Assembly: GCA_003455555.1 (NCBI GenBank)
Contig: DMQX01000062.1
Location: 1 to 8,285, forward strand
Direction: 5' to 3'
Source of the DNA: Candidatus Tayloriibacteriota bacterium
GTDB taxonomy: Bacteria > Patescibacteriota > Minisyncoccia > Phycocordibacterales > UBA11359
DNA length: 8,285 nucleotides
Below the pieces are notes generated by a model. It saw nothing but the letters and a program-made list of their open reading frames with translations, made no database searches and was not told the origin of the DNA. Of this stretch, positions 1 through 6,087 are shown one piece after another; position 1 is the stretch's first letter, and each line of letters opens with the position of its first letter. Made by a program: the position numbers and the translations under genes.

Positions 1-38
1 CCATAATATATTCAACTGATCCTTTCTATTTTAACTGA

Positions 39-70
39 AGCCCCGCGAGGATACGCGGGGCTATTCTTTT
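39..70 (+). terminator. Intrinsic terminator of the gene upstream of the window
   Basis: A perfect 9-bp GC-rich inverted repeat, AGCCCCGCG (39-47) and CGCGGGGCT (54-62), encloses the 6-base loop AGGATA. ATTCTTTT follows directly, giving a short U-tract. On the opposite strand the hairpin is not followed by T residues, so it terminates rightward transcription. The gene it serves lies left of the window. Bases 1-38 show nothing else that can be supported. Confidence 0.85.
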
Positions 71-122
71 GCATTTAAAATAAAAATTAACTAGTCTGGA
101 CAAATACGAAAATCCATGTTAG

Positions 123-151
123 TTTACTGACCAGAGTAGAATATTGATAAT
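123..151 (+). promoter_or_regulatory. Probable promoter of the prephenate dehydratase/dehydrogenase gene
   Basis: TTTACT (123-128) matches the -35 consensus at four of six positions, and GATAAT (146-151) matches the -10 consensus at five of six, with a 17-bp spacer. The expected start near 158 gives a leader of about 29 nt that contains the Shine-Dalgarno site. This leader is too short for a peptide attenuator or T-box, so regulation of that kind is not seen. An overlapping alternative -10, TAGAAT (137-142), has no good -35. Confidence 0.5.
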
Positions 152-172
152 TAGAAACATTCAACCCAAATT

Positions 173-179
173 AAAGGAG
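173..179 (+). promoter_or_regulatory. Shine-Dalgarno site selecting the GTG start at 187
   Basis: AAAGGAG ends 7 nt before GTG (187-189). This is the clearest ribosome binding site on the + strand and supports the GTG as initiator. The next residues, KKKILVLDA, form the expected first beta strand of a prephenate dehydratase domain. Confidence 0.8.
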
Positions 180-186
180 ACCTAAG

Positions 187-1863
187 GTGAAAAAGAAGAT
201 TTTGGTCCTCGATGCCTTCACAAACGGACATGAGGCGGCACTAGCCTTTATCCAAAGACAAGGCTGGGCAGAGACGGATTGTGAGATCGTCTTTTGCGGC
301 ACTCACCCCAACGTGTTCAAGCGTCTTACTGAGGGCCCTGCTTACGCAGTCGTTCCTGTTCAAAATTCGATCGCAGGCGAAGTCACAGAAGTGACCAAAA
401 AACTGGCCGAGTTTCGAGAAACTGGTTACGACCTGCAGGAACGAGACATTTTCGACCTTCAGATTAAACATTGTCTCCTGGCGCCTCAACATGTTGTACG
501 GGCCGGAGAGCTTGAGCGGATAATGTCGCACGAAAAAGCGATCCAGCAATGCGGCAAATACCTCGACTCGATCGGGATCACTCCGGACAGGCGCAGTAAG
601 CGTGACTCGACCGGTAATGCAGCGAAGGCTGTTGCCAAACTTGGACCCAATGTAAAAATTGGGGCCATTGCTCCCAGGGCAGCGGCTGAGGAATACGGAT
701 TGAAGATCTTGGCCGAGGGGATTCAAGACGTCCCGGACAACAAGACGACATTCGTACTTCTTCAAAACGAAGCAGTTGTCAGACCAATCGTCGTCGGCAT
801 CATCGGTATCAATGGCCACTTCGGCCGAATGCTCAAAGGATTCTTTGAGCAACTCGGCTGTCGGGTCATTGGCTCCGATCTGAACGATCCTGATGGATTA
901 ACCAATATCATGGTGGTCAGAGATTCGAATGCGGTAATCTTTTCAGTCCCGATCAGGAATACACCGTCAGTGATTCGTTCGGTGTTGTCTGAAGTCAGGG
1001 AAGGTCAGCTCTTGATGGATGTCACGTCGGTCAAGCAACCTGCGGTCGAAGCGATGCTCGAAAGCAAAGCTCAAGTCGTGGGACTTCATCCTATGTTCCG
1101 GCCCGAAGTACCGTTCGACGGACAAACTGTGGTAGTATGCCCAGCCCGTCTGACGATGCCAGACTGGAAGATTTGGGTTGTTAATGTGTTGACAGCCACT
1201 CGAGCGCAGATCAAGTGGAGCACGCCAGCCGAACACGATGGGTACATGACGACTGTTCAGGTAATCCCTCATTTAGGTAACCTGACCAGCGCATTACTCA
1301 TCACGGAAGCTGGTGTGTCGGTAAGCGAGAGTCTTGCGTTTACGAGTCCTTTCTATCGAGTGATGTTTTCACTCATGGGGCGGCTCGTAAGTCAGAGTCC
1401 TGACCTCTACGCTTCGATCATCATGGAGAATCCTGAAACCCTGACGATGCTCGAACGACGAATCGCAATAGAGCAACGTCTGGTGCAGATGATCCACGAC
1501 AAAGATCAAACTGCGTTCGAGAAGTTGTTCGAGCAAGCCAACCACCATTTTGGTCCGGATGTTACCAAAGAAGCTAACGAGCTGTTTATGAGAATCCTCG
1601 GGGTTCTTAGTACGCTTTATGGCAAGAATTCGGTAACGTTGGAGTTCAACAAAGCGCAAAGTCGGCCGGGGCTTTTGGAAAAGATTTCCAAGGTCTTCAG
1701 TCAAAGGCAGATCAACCTAACGGGTATCAACTCCGTGGCGCTTGATGGACAACGCCTGCAGTTCACACTCAGCTTCGAACAGTCACGTACTTCCGATGAA
1801 GTTCGTCGGGCACTTGAGGAAATCGAAAACTGGTCTGATCCTAAAGTAAAAGTTCTTGAATGA
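187..1863 (+). CDS. Prephenate dehydratase-prephenate dehydrogenase-ACT fusion protein
   Basis: This 558-residue cytosolic protein combines two branches of aromatic amino acid synthesis. Residues about 4-192 are a prephenate dehydratase (prephenate to phenylpyruvate). VPVQNS holds N60, SHEKAIQQC holds S114 and Q121, and NKTTF holds T187, matching the catalytic Asn, Ser, Gln and Thr known from E. coli PheA. Residues about 200-470 are a TyrA-type prephenate dehydrogenase (prephenate to 4-hydroxyphenylpyruvate, NAD-linked). The nucleotide-binding turn is GINGHFG (207-213). GLHPMF contains H301, and H362, R391 and R399 match further TyrA active-site residues. Residues about 482-556 are a C-terminal ACT domain. 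No chorismate mutase domain is present, and the two catalytic domains are joined by under 15 residues. Odd points are loss of the usual N-terminal GPxGTFS motif, Q59 where most dehydratases have Glu, Ile at the first Gly of GxGxxG, and an ACT domain without the ESRP Phe-binding motif. The gene has its own promoter, Shine-Dalgarno site and terminator, so it is probably monocistronic. The domain calls are secure; the activities are inferred. Confidence 0.93.
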   Translation: MKKKILVLDAFTNGHEAALAFIQRQGWAETDCEIVFCGTHPNVFKRLTEGPAYAVVPVQNSIAGEVTEVTKKLAEFRETGYDLQERDIFDLQIKHCLLAPQHVVRAGELERIMSHEKAIQQCGKYLDSIGITPDRRSKRDSTGNAAKAVAKLGPNVKIGAIAPRAAAEEYGLKILAEGIQDVPDNKTTFVLLQNEAVVRPIVVGIIGINGHFGRMLKGFFEQLGCRVIGSDLNDPDGLTNIMVVRDSNAVIFSVPIRNTPSVIRSVLSEVREGQLLMDVTSVKQPAVEAMLESKAQVVGLHPMFRPEVPFDGQTVVVCPARLTMPDWKIWVVNVLTATRAQIKWSTPAEHDGYMTTVQVIPHLGNLTSALLITEAGVSVSESLAFTSPFYRVMFSLMGRLVSQSPDLYASIIMENPETLTMLERRIAIEQRLVQMIHDKDQTAFEKLFEQANHHFGPDVTKEANELFMRILGVLSTLYGKNSVTLEFNKAQSRPGLLEKISKVFSQRQINLTGINSVALDGQRLQFTLSFEQSRTSDEVRRALEEIENWSDPKVKVLE

Positions 1864-1880
1864 AGTTTCTAACAAAACTA

Positions 1881-1924
1881 AATACCACTCGCTTATGGAA
1901 ATATTAGCGAGTGGTATTCTTTTT
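1881..1924 (+). terminator. Strong intrinsic terminator after the aromatic fusion gene
   Basis: A perfect 13-bp inverted repeat, AATACCACTCGCT (1881-1893) and AGCGAGTGGTATT (1906-1918), surrounds a 12-base loop and is followed by CTTTTT. It begins 17 bases after the TGA stop codon. It isolates dnaK transcription from the aromatic gene. On the - strand the A-rich bases before the left arm also give a short T-run after the hairpin, so weak bidirectional action is possible. Confidence 0.92.
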
Positions 1925-1975
1925 GCATTTTTTTGAAATAAATTGATAGACACCCGGTGCTTATTATTGTAAAAC

Positions 1976-2004
1976 TTGAAATTTTTCCGCGGGTTGTTTA
2001 TACT
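1976..2004 (+). promoter_or_regulatory. Sigma-70-type promoter of dnaK
   Basis: TTGAAA (1976-1981) and TATACT (1999-2004) are each one base from consensus and are separated by exactly 17 bp. Transcription should begin near 2011, giving a leader of about 100 nt before dnaK. No CIRCE operator (TTAGCACTC-N9-GAGTGCTAA) is visible. TTAGCA at 2079-2084 is only a partial half-site without its partner, so HrcA control is not supported. Confidence 0.78.
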
Positions 2005-2015
2005 GTCTACACAGT
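2002..2015 (+). promoter_or_regulatory. Operator-like inverted repeat over the dnaK -10 and start point
   Basis: ACTGT (2002-2006) and ACAGT (2011-2015) form a perfect 5-bp inverted repeat with a 4-base centre, CTAC. It overlaps the last bases of the -10 box and the predicted start point, a place where a repressor could block transcription. ACTGTCT recurs once at 2046-2052 in the leader. The arms are short, so chance occurrence is possible. Confidence 0.3.
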
Positions 2016-2082
2016 TTACTGAAGTCGCAGAAAATCTTTAATTTTACTGTCTGAAATCGCGGTTTAAGTTGAGCTGTTTAGC

Positions 2083-2099
2083 ATTTAAAAACTTTAAAT
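2083..2099 (+). repeat. AT-only inverted repeat just before the dnaK start
   Basis: ATTTAAA (2083-2089) and TTTAAAT (2093-2099) form a perfect 7-bp inverted repeat with a 3-base loop, ending 13 bases before the proposed ATC start. The hairpin would melt easily and could act as a temperature-sensitive element on a chaperone mRNA, but that is speculation. An A8 run (2104-2111) follows it. Confidence 0.35.
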
Positions 2100-2112
2100 A
2101 ATTAAAAAAAAT

Positions 2113-4044
2113 ATCGGAAAGATCATTGGTATTGACTTAGGAACGACAAACTCAGCAGTGGCAGTTATGGAAGGAGGTAATCCTCGCATCATAGAAAATG
2201 CCGAAGGTGCGCGAACTACGCCATCTATTGTGGCACAATCTAAAACCGGTGAAAGAATGGTAGGTCAGCTGGCAAAACGACAAGCGGTTACCAATCCAAA
2301 GAACACTATCTATCAGATCAAGCGTTTTATCGGTCATAATTGGGATGATCCTGCAGCTCAGAAAGATATCAAGACTCTCGCTTACGAAACTCGTAAATCA
2401 GCCAACGGTGGTATCGAAGTAAATCTCGCCGGCACTTGGATGCGACCGGAAGAAATTTCGGCCATGATCCTGACGAAGTTGAAGAACGACGCGGAAGCTC
2501 GTTTGGGTGAAAAAGTCACCGAGGCAGTTATTACTGTTCCAGCTTATTTCAACGACGCACAGCGACAAGCAACCAAGGATGCAGGCAAGATCGCGGGTTT
2601 GGAGGTTAAACGTATCATCAACGAACCAACAGCCGCCGCCCTCGCTTATGGTTTCAACAAAAATAAAAATGAAAAAATAGTTGTCTACGACTTCGGAGGC
2701 GGTACTTTCGATATCTCTGTTCTCGAAGTCTCAGATGTTGATGGTCAACAGTCGGTAGAAGTTCGTTCAACGGATGGAGACTCTCACCTCGGAGGTCGTG
2801 ATATTGACCAGAAGATAATCGGTTGGCTTGCAGATGAATTCAAGAAATCATCAGGAGTCGACGTTCGCTCAGATGCACTCGCTCTCCAGCGACTCGATGA
2901 AGCTGCAGAAAAAGCCAAGATCGAACTTTCAACTGCTATTCAGTCCGAAGTAAACATTCCATTCATAACTTCAACTTCTTCAGGTCCTCAGCATTTGCTC
3001 ATCACAATGACTCGTTCAAAGCTCGAGGAATTAACTCGCGAGTTTATTGACCGTTCAATGGAGATAACCAAGCGTGCTATGGAGGCTTCGCCTTTCAAGC
3101 TTGCTGATATCAATGAGCTTGTCCTTGTTGGAGGCCAGACTCGCATGCCAGCTATTATAGAAGCTGTGAGGAAATATTTTGGCAAAGAGCCAAACGTTAG
3201 CGTTAACCCAGACGAAGTTGTTGCAATCGGCGCCGCTATTCAAGGAGGAGTTCTATCTGGTGATGTTAAAGATATCCTCCTTCTCGATGTTATTCCTCTA
3301 TCACTCGGTATCGAAACAATGGGCGGAGTTGCGACAAAACTTATCGACAAAAATACTACTGTTCCAACAAGTCGTTCACAAATTTTCTCAACCGCGGCTG
3401 ACAATCAAACTTCAGTTGAAGTGCATGTGACCCAGGGTGAACGAGCTATGGCGGCTGACAACAAATCACTCGGCAAATTTATTCTCGACGGTATTCCACC
3501 AGCTCCACGCGGTATGCCACAAGTTGAAGTGACTTTCGATGTTGATGCCAACGCCATTTTGACTGTGAAAGCAAAAGAAAAGGCGAGTGGCAAGGAGCAA
3601 TCGATCACTATTCAAGGCAGTTCAGGACTTTCAAAAGATGATATTGCCAAGATGCAAAAAGAAGCTGCGGCGCATGAAGCGGAGGATAAGGTAAAGAAAG
3701 AAGTTGTTGAAGCTAAAAACTTGGCCGAGCAACTTATCTACACTGCGGAGAAATCAATTAAAGATGCGGGAGATAAAATAACTGCTGATGTAAAAACAGC
3801 AGTTGAAGGCAAAGTAGCCGCTCTTAAAGCTCTCAAGGATGGACAAGATCTCGCCGCGATTAAGAAAGCGATCGATGAATTAAGTTCTGAAATGCAAAAG
3901 ATCGGTGAAGCTATGAACAAGGCTCAGCAAGCTCAAACCCCCTCTGCTGGTGCACCAGGAACTGATGCTGGTTCACAAAACCCAGGCGAAAAGAAAGACG
4001 ATAAAGGTCCAGAAGGACCCGTTCGCGACGCAGAGACTAAATAA
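2113..4044 (+). CDS. dnaK: Molecular chaperone DnaK (Hsp70), apparent non-AUG start
   Basis: DnaK is the cytosolic ATP-driven Hsp70 that binds exposed hydrophobic peptides with DnaJ and GrpE. Counting from 2113 the protein has 643 residues, close to the E. coli length. The nucleotide-binding domain contains GIDLGTTNS (6-14), K70, [11 protein letters not shown] with E171, DFGGGTFD with T198, and LVGGQTRMP. The interdomain linker is DILLLDV (387-393). A substrate-binding domain, a helical lid and a disordered, charged tail ending in GPVRDAETK follow. The longer quadrant-I insertion seen in E. coli-type DnaK is present. The start is unusual. The conserved N-terminus [13 protein letters not shown] is preceded by ATC (2113-2115), exactly where E. 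coli DnaK has its initiator Met. In frame, only ATA (2098) and ATT (2101) precede it before a TAA at 2095-2097. The first standard start codon is GTG 2158, which would remove the phosphate-binding motif and cannot be right. No Shine-Dalgarno site is visible. The choices are a non-AUG start or a sequencing error. The identity is certain; the exact start is not. Confidence 0.95.
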   Translation: MGKIIGIDLGTTNSAVAVMEGGNPRIIENAEGARTTPSIVAQSKTGERMVGQLAKRQAVTNPKNTIYQIKRFIGHNWDDPAAQKDIKTLAYETRKSANGGIEVNLAGTWMRPEEISAMILTKLKNDAEARLGEKVTEAVITVPAYFNDAQRQATKDAGKIAGLEVKRIINEPTAAALAYGFNKNKNEKIVVYDFGGGTFDISVLEVSDVDGQQSVEVRSTDGDSHLGGRDIDQKIIGWLADEFKKSSGVDVRSDALALQRLDEAAEKAKIELSTAIQSEVNIPFITSTSSGPQHLLITMTRSKLEELTREFIDRSMEITKRAMEASPFKLADINELVLVGGQTRMPAIIEAVRKYFGKEPNVSVNPDEVVAIGAAIQGGVLSGDVKDILLLDVIPLSLGIETMGGVATKLIDKNTTVPTSRSQIFSTAADNQTSVEVHVTQGERAMAADNKSLGKFILDGIPPAPRGMPQVEVTFDVDANAILTVKAKEKASGKEQSITIQGSSGLSKDDIAKMQKEAAAHEAEDKVKKEVVEAKNLAEQLIYTAEKSIKDAGDKITADVKTAVEGKVAALKALKDGQDLAAIKKAIDELSSEMQKIGEAMNKAQQAQTPSAGAPGTDAGSQNPGEKKDDKGPEGPVRDAETK

Positions 4045-4068
4045 AAGCCCGCACGTTAGTGAAGGCTT
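4045..4068 (-). terminator. Hairpin between the convergent ends of dnaK and the small membrane gene
   Basis: AAGCC (4045-4049) pairs with GGCTT (4064-4068). Inside, CAC (4052-4054) pairs with GTG (4059-4061) around a 4-base loop, separated by a 2-by-2 internal loop. On the - strand the hairpin is followed by TTATTTAG, a poor U-tract, so it may terminate the small - strand gene. On the + strand no T-run follows. It starts directly after the dnaK TAA. It is a weak terminator candidate, possibly acting as an mRNA 3' end stabiliser. Confidence 0.45.
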
Positions 4069-4083
4069 CAGGTGGTGGATAGG

Positions 4084-4112
4084 AAATGTAAATTCAATGT
4101 GACTCTACATTT
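4084..4112. repeat. Inverted repeat across the stop codon of the small membrane gene
   Basis: AAATGTA (4084-4090) and TACATTT (4106-4112) are perfect 7-bp arms separated by 15 bases. The right arm covers the TAG stop (4105-4107 on the - strand). There is no T-tract, so it is not a classic terminator. It could fold at the 3' end of the - strand mRNA or be chance in an AT-rich spacer. Confidence 0.3.
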
Positions 4113-4320
4113 GGCATTTGCTTCGGTAGGGTCTGATCACGTCAACTGTCATGCCAATCTGGCTGATGACAATCATAATGAATCCTGACCAGAGCCCACA
4201 CTGCACGCCGAGTCCCCAGGATCCAGACACTTTATATAGTAGGGTGGCAGAAACGGCTGTGCAGATCACGAAGAACAACACAAAAAAAATTTTCATCGAA
4301 ACGGACAAAAACTTAAGCAT
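4105..4320 (-). CDS. Small two-helix membrane protein, function unknown
   Basis: This 71-residue protein reads leftward from ATG (complement of 4318-4320), between dnaK and dnaJ. Two hydrophobic helices are evident: about residues 9-29, rich in Phe, Val and Leu, and about 36-57. They are separated by a short polar loop (KVSGS), and the basic C-terminus ends in RPYRSKCQM. There are three Cys (20, 41, 69), but no known catalytic motif. I do not recognise the family. Support for a real gene comes from GGAG 7 nt before the ATG and from a TTGACA-N17-TACACT promoter further upstream. A TTG two codons earlier would place the start too close to GGAG, so the ATG is preferred. It is transcribed divergently from dnaJ and convergently towards dnaK. 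A stress-linked membrane role would fit the position, but nothing in the sequence shows it. Confidence 0.72.
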   Translation of the reverse strand: MLKFLSVSMKIFFVLFFVICTAVSATLLYKVSGSWGLGVQCGLWSGFIMIVISQIGMTVDVIRPYRSKCQM

Positions 4321-4327
4321 AGTCAAT

Positions 4328-4331
4328 CTCC
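4328..4331 (-). promoter_or_regulatory. Shine-Dalgarno site of the small membrane gene
   Basis: CTCC on the + strand reads GGAG on the - strand, inside CTGGAGATT, with 7 nt to the ATG. It decides the start and is the best evidence that this small frame is translated, given that most + strand neighbours lack such a site. Confidence 0.65.
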
Positions 4332-4361
4332 AGTTTGAGTTTTGTGGTAGCTGCTTGTTTT

Positions 4362-4390
4362 AGTGTAAAATAAGAGCTCGATATTGTCAA
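4362..4390 (-). promoter_or_regulatory. Divergent promoter of the small membrane gene
   Basis: Read on the - strand, a perfect TTGACA (4385-4390) is followed after 17 bp by TACACT (4362-4367), which matches the -10 consensus at four of six positions. Transcription should begin near 4355, giving a leader of about 35 nt that carries the GGAG site. The -35 occupies nearly the same bases as the dnaJ -35 on the other strand. Confidence 0.65.
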
Positions 4391-4412
4391 CCTCAGAAAA
4401 ATACGCTATAAT
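4384..4412 (+). promoter_or_regulatory. Promoter of dnaJ
   Basis: TTGTCA (4384-4389) is one base from the -35 consensus and TATAAT (4407-4412) is a perfect -10, with a 17-bp spacer. The start point should fall near 4418-4420, only 7-9 nt before the dnaJ ATG. The leader is too short for a Shine-Dalgarno site and none is present. No CIRCE operator is visible. Confidence 0.85.
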
Positions 4413-4426
4413 ACTGCAATAAAACG

Positions 4427-5530
4427 ATGGCAAAGGACTATTATGAGATCTTAGGAGTTGACCGAAAAGCTTCACAGGACGACGTGAAGAAGGCTTTTCG
4501 CAAGTTGGCGCACAAATATCATCCTGACAAGCAGGGAGGCGACGCAGCCAGGTTTAAGGAAGCAAGCGAGGCTTATTCCGTGCTCACGGACGATAAAAAA
4601 CGTGCTGAATACGATCGATTTGGACATTCAGCCAGTCAGCAGACAGCGAACGGTGGTGGGCGTGGCGGTTTTGCCGGCGGGTTCAACCCGGAAGACTTTG
4701 GCGGTTTTGATTTTTCTGGAGCCGGTGGCGGGTCTGAGGCTTTTGACCTGGGCGATATTTTTAGTCAATTCTTTAGTGGTGGTGCAGGAGGCGGACGCAC
4801 TCGGGCGCCGCGCGGTCGGGATATTTCGATCGACATTGAACTATCCTTTGCCGAATCGATTTTTGGAGTCGACCGAAAAGTTTTACTGACCAAAACCTCA
4901 ACTTGTGCAACTTGTTCCGGCAGTGGCGCTGAACCGGGCACAGAATTCAGTACGTGTACCACTTGTGCTGGTAAAGGTAAAATTCAAGAAACCAAACGTT
5001 CTATGTTTGGACAAGTTTCGGTCACTACTAACTGTCCGACCTGCAAAGGCGCCGGTAAGATTCCGAAACAAAAATGTCACACGTGTGGCGGCGCCGGCGT
5101 AACTCGCAAGCAGGAAGAAATCAGTTTGCGAATTCCGGCTGGTATCGAAGACGGCGAAATGGTTCGCCTGACCGGCAGCGGCGAAGCTGTTCAGGGTGGA
5201 ACACCGGGCGATCTATACGTAAAGATCCATGTTAAAGCACATCCACTTTTTAAAAAAGAAGGACAGAATTTGGTTGTCGATGTCTCGCTCAAACTCTCAA
5301 CCGCTTTGCTTGGCGGAGAATATTCGCTCGAGACACTTGATGGAAAAATTACCGTTGTAATTCCGGCCGGCATTGCTCATGGAGAGGTTCTTCGGGTCAA
5401 AAATAAAGGTGTGCCATCCGAAAGAGGTCGGCGAGGCGATATTCTGATCCGTATTTCTGTGCAACTGCCTTCAAAACTTTCAAGGACCGCACGCAACCTG
5501 ATTGAAGAACTAAAAAAAGAAGGTTTGTAA
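4427..5530 (+). CDS. dnaJ: Class I co-chaperone DnaJ (Hsp40)
   Basis: DnaJ delivers unfolded clients to DnaK and stimulates its ATPase. The 367-residue protein is complete. The J domain is residues 1-66 with HPD at 32-34. A Gly/Phe-rich linker spans about 76-123. A zinc-binding cysteine-rich region has four CxxCxGxG repeats, starting at C160, C177, C203 and C217. The C-terminal beta-sandwich substrate-binding and dimerisation domains run from about 230 to 345 and include the conserved [11 protein letters not shown] segment. The length is typical of class I DnaJ. The start ATG is followed by [10 protein letters not shown], the normal N-terminus, so it is secure although no Shine-Dalgarno site precedes it. 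dnaJ has its own promoter and is separated from dnaK by the reverse-strand gene, so the two chaperones are not in one operon here. No terminator is seen after the TAA. Confidence 0.97.
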   Translation: MAKDYYEILGVDRKASQDDVKKAFRKLAHKYHPDKQGGDAARFKEASEAYSVLTDDKKRAEYDRFGHSASQQTANGGGRGGFAGGFNPEDFGGFDFSGAGGGSEAFDLGDIFSQFFSGGAGGGRTRAPRGRDISIDIELSFAESIFGVDRKVLLTKTSTCATCSGSGAEPGTEFSTCTTCAGKGKIQETKRSMFGQVSVTTNCPTCKGAGKIPKQKCHTCGGAGVTRKQEEISLRIPAGIEDGEMVRLTGSGEAVQGGTPGDLYVKIHVKAHPLFKKEGQNLVVDVSLKLSTALLGGEYSLETLDGKITVVIPAGIAHGEVLRVKNKGVPSERGRRGDILIRISVQLPSKLSRTARNLIEELKKEGL

Positions 5531-5550
5531 AAGTGAATTGAAAATTGTTG

Positions 5551-5559
5551 TGGTATAAT
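5551..5559 (+). promoter_or_regulatory. Extended -10 promoter abutting the membrane-protein start
   Basis: TGGTATAAT combines the extended -10 TGn element (5551-5553) with a perfect TATAAT (5554-5559). No good -35 lies at the right distance: TTGAAA at 5538-5543 is too close with a 10-bp spacer. An extended -10 can act without a -35. The predicted start point, about 7 nt downstream, coincides with the A of ATG 5566, which implies a leaderless transcript. Confidence 0.68.
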
Positions 5560-5565
5560 AATTTG

Positions 5566-6087
5566 ATGTTCAATAACATAAACTATTATTTTGCTCACAG
5601 CCTCGGATTACTGAAAGGACTTTCCTCGGATGTTATGGCCCTGGCCGTGTTTTTTTTGGCAGTCCTCTCATACGGATTGTACAGAGGTAAAGAAAGTCTT
5701 TTCTCACTTCTACTTTCTCTTTATTTGGCCATGACGCTCTATAGCTCATCTACTTTCTTGAAGTCATTGCTCTTTTTTCGTCAAAACAACATCCAACTCT
5801 TTTTCTCAAGACTGATCGTGTATTTCATAATTGTGATTGCAATCAATTTTCTGATTAACAGAATTATCGGCGTCAGGTTCAGAATGTCCAAGATTCGTGA
5901 TTGGTTTGAGGTTGTTGCTATGTCGGTCGCCGTTGTTGCTTCATTTATTGTTATTGCCTTCAACATCTTAGCTCTTTCACTCGCATATACCCCAAGTCTG
6001 CTTCCGGTAAGCCTATTATCCTCTGGTACGGCGCTGGTCTGGACATTTATAGGCTCATTTGTCATCGTATTTTTCGCCGCAAGATAG
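5566..6087 (+). CDS. Five-helix integral membrane protein, CvpA-like in outline
   Basis: This 173-residue protein is strongly hydrophobic, with probable membrane helices at about 22-39, 45-65, 79-98, 115-140 and 150-171. Between helices 1 and 2 lies the polar turn YRGKES, and a basic loop (residues 99-111, with several Arg and Lys) precedes helix 4. The first helical pair, with a Gly-x-x-x-Gly-type turn followed by a Ser/Leu-rich helix, recalls CvpA/colicin V production-type membrane proteins, but this is a resemblance only. I do not assign a function. An in-frame TTG at 5545 would add seven residues, but it lies upstream of the -10 box, so ATG 5566 is preferred. The downstream ABC transporter begins 65 bp after the TAG, with no terminator between, so the two may be cotranscribed. 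Confidence 0.8.
   Translation: MFNNINYYFAHSLGLLKGLSSDVMALAVFFLAVLSYGLYRGKESLFSLLLSLYLAMTLYSSSTFLKSLLFFRQNNIQLFFSRLIVYFIIVIAINFLINRIIGVRFRMSKIRDWFEVVAMSVAVVASFIVIAFNILALSLAYTPSLLPVSLLSSGTALVWTFIGSFVIVFFAAR

Noticed and set aside
241..852. 203-residue - strand open frame opposite the dehydratase domain
   Set aside because: It lies fully antisense to conserved catalytic coding sequence, has no ribosome binding site and its translation shows no recognisable domain. It is a shadow frame.
2079..2099. CIRCE/HrcA operator in the dnaK leader
   Set aside because: Only TTAGCA of the left half-site is present, with no GAGTGCTAA partner at nine bases. The following ATTTAAA/TTTAAAT repeat is unrelated.
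2005..2112. Riboswitch or structured regulatory RNA in the 108-base dnaK leader
   Set aside because: Apart from two short inverted repeats, no conserved riboswitch core or long stem was found. A weak partial repeat of TTTACTG followed by TCGC is too degenerate to call.
2158..2160. GTG as the dnaK start codon
   Set aside because: It would remove [13 protein letters not shown], the essential phosphate-binding segment that is encoded in frame just upstream.
3179..3430. 83-residue + strand open frame inside dnaK
   Set aside because: It is an out-of-frame reading of conserved DnaK coding sequence, with no independent start signal.
4151..4363. 70-residue + strand open frame between dnaK and dnaJ
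   Set aside because: It overlaps the - strand membrane gene, which has better support (GGAG, promoter, two hydrophobic helices). The + strand frame has no Shine-Dalgarno site, and its translation looks unlike a folded protein.
5545..5565. TTG start adding seven residues to the five-helix membrane protein
   Set aside because: The codon precedes the TGGTATAAT promoter element, so it would not be in the transcript made from that promoter.
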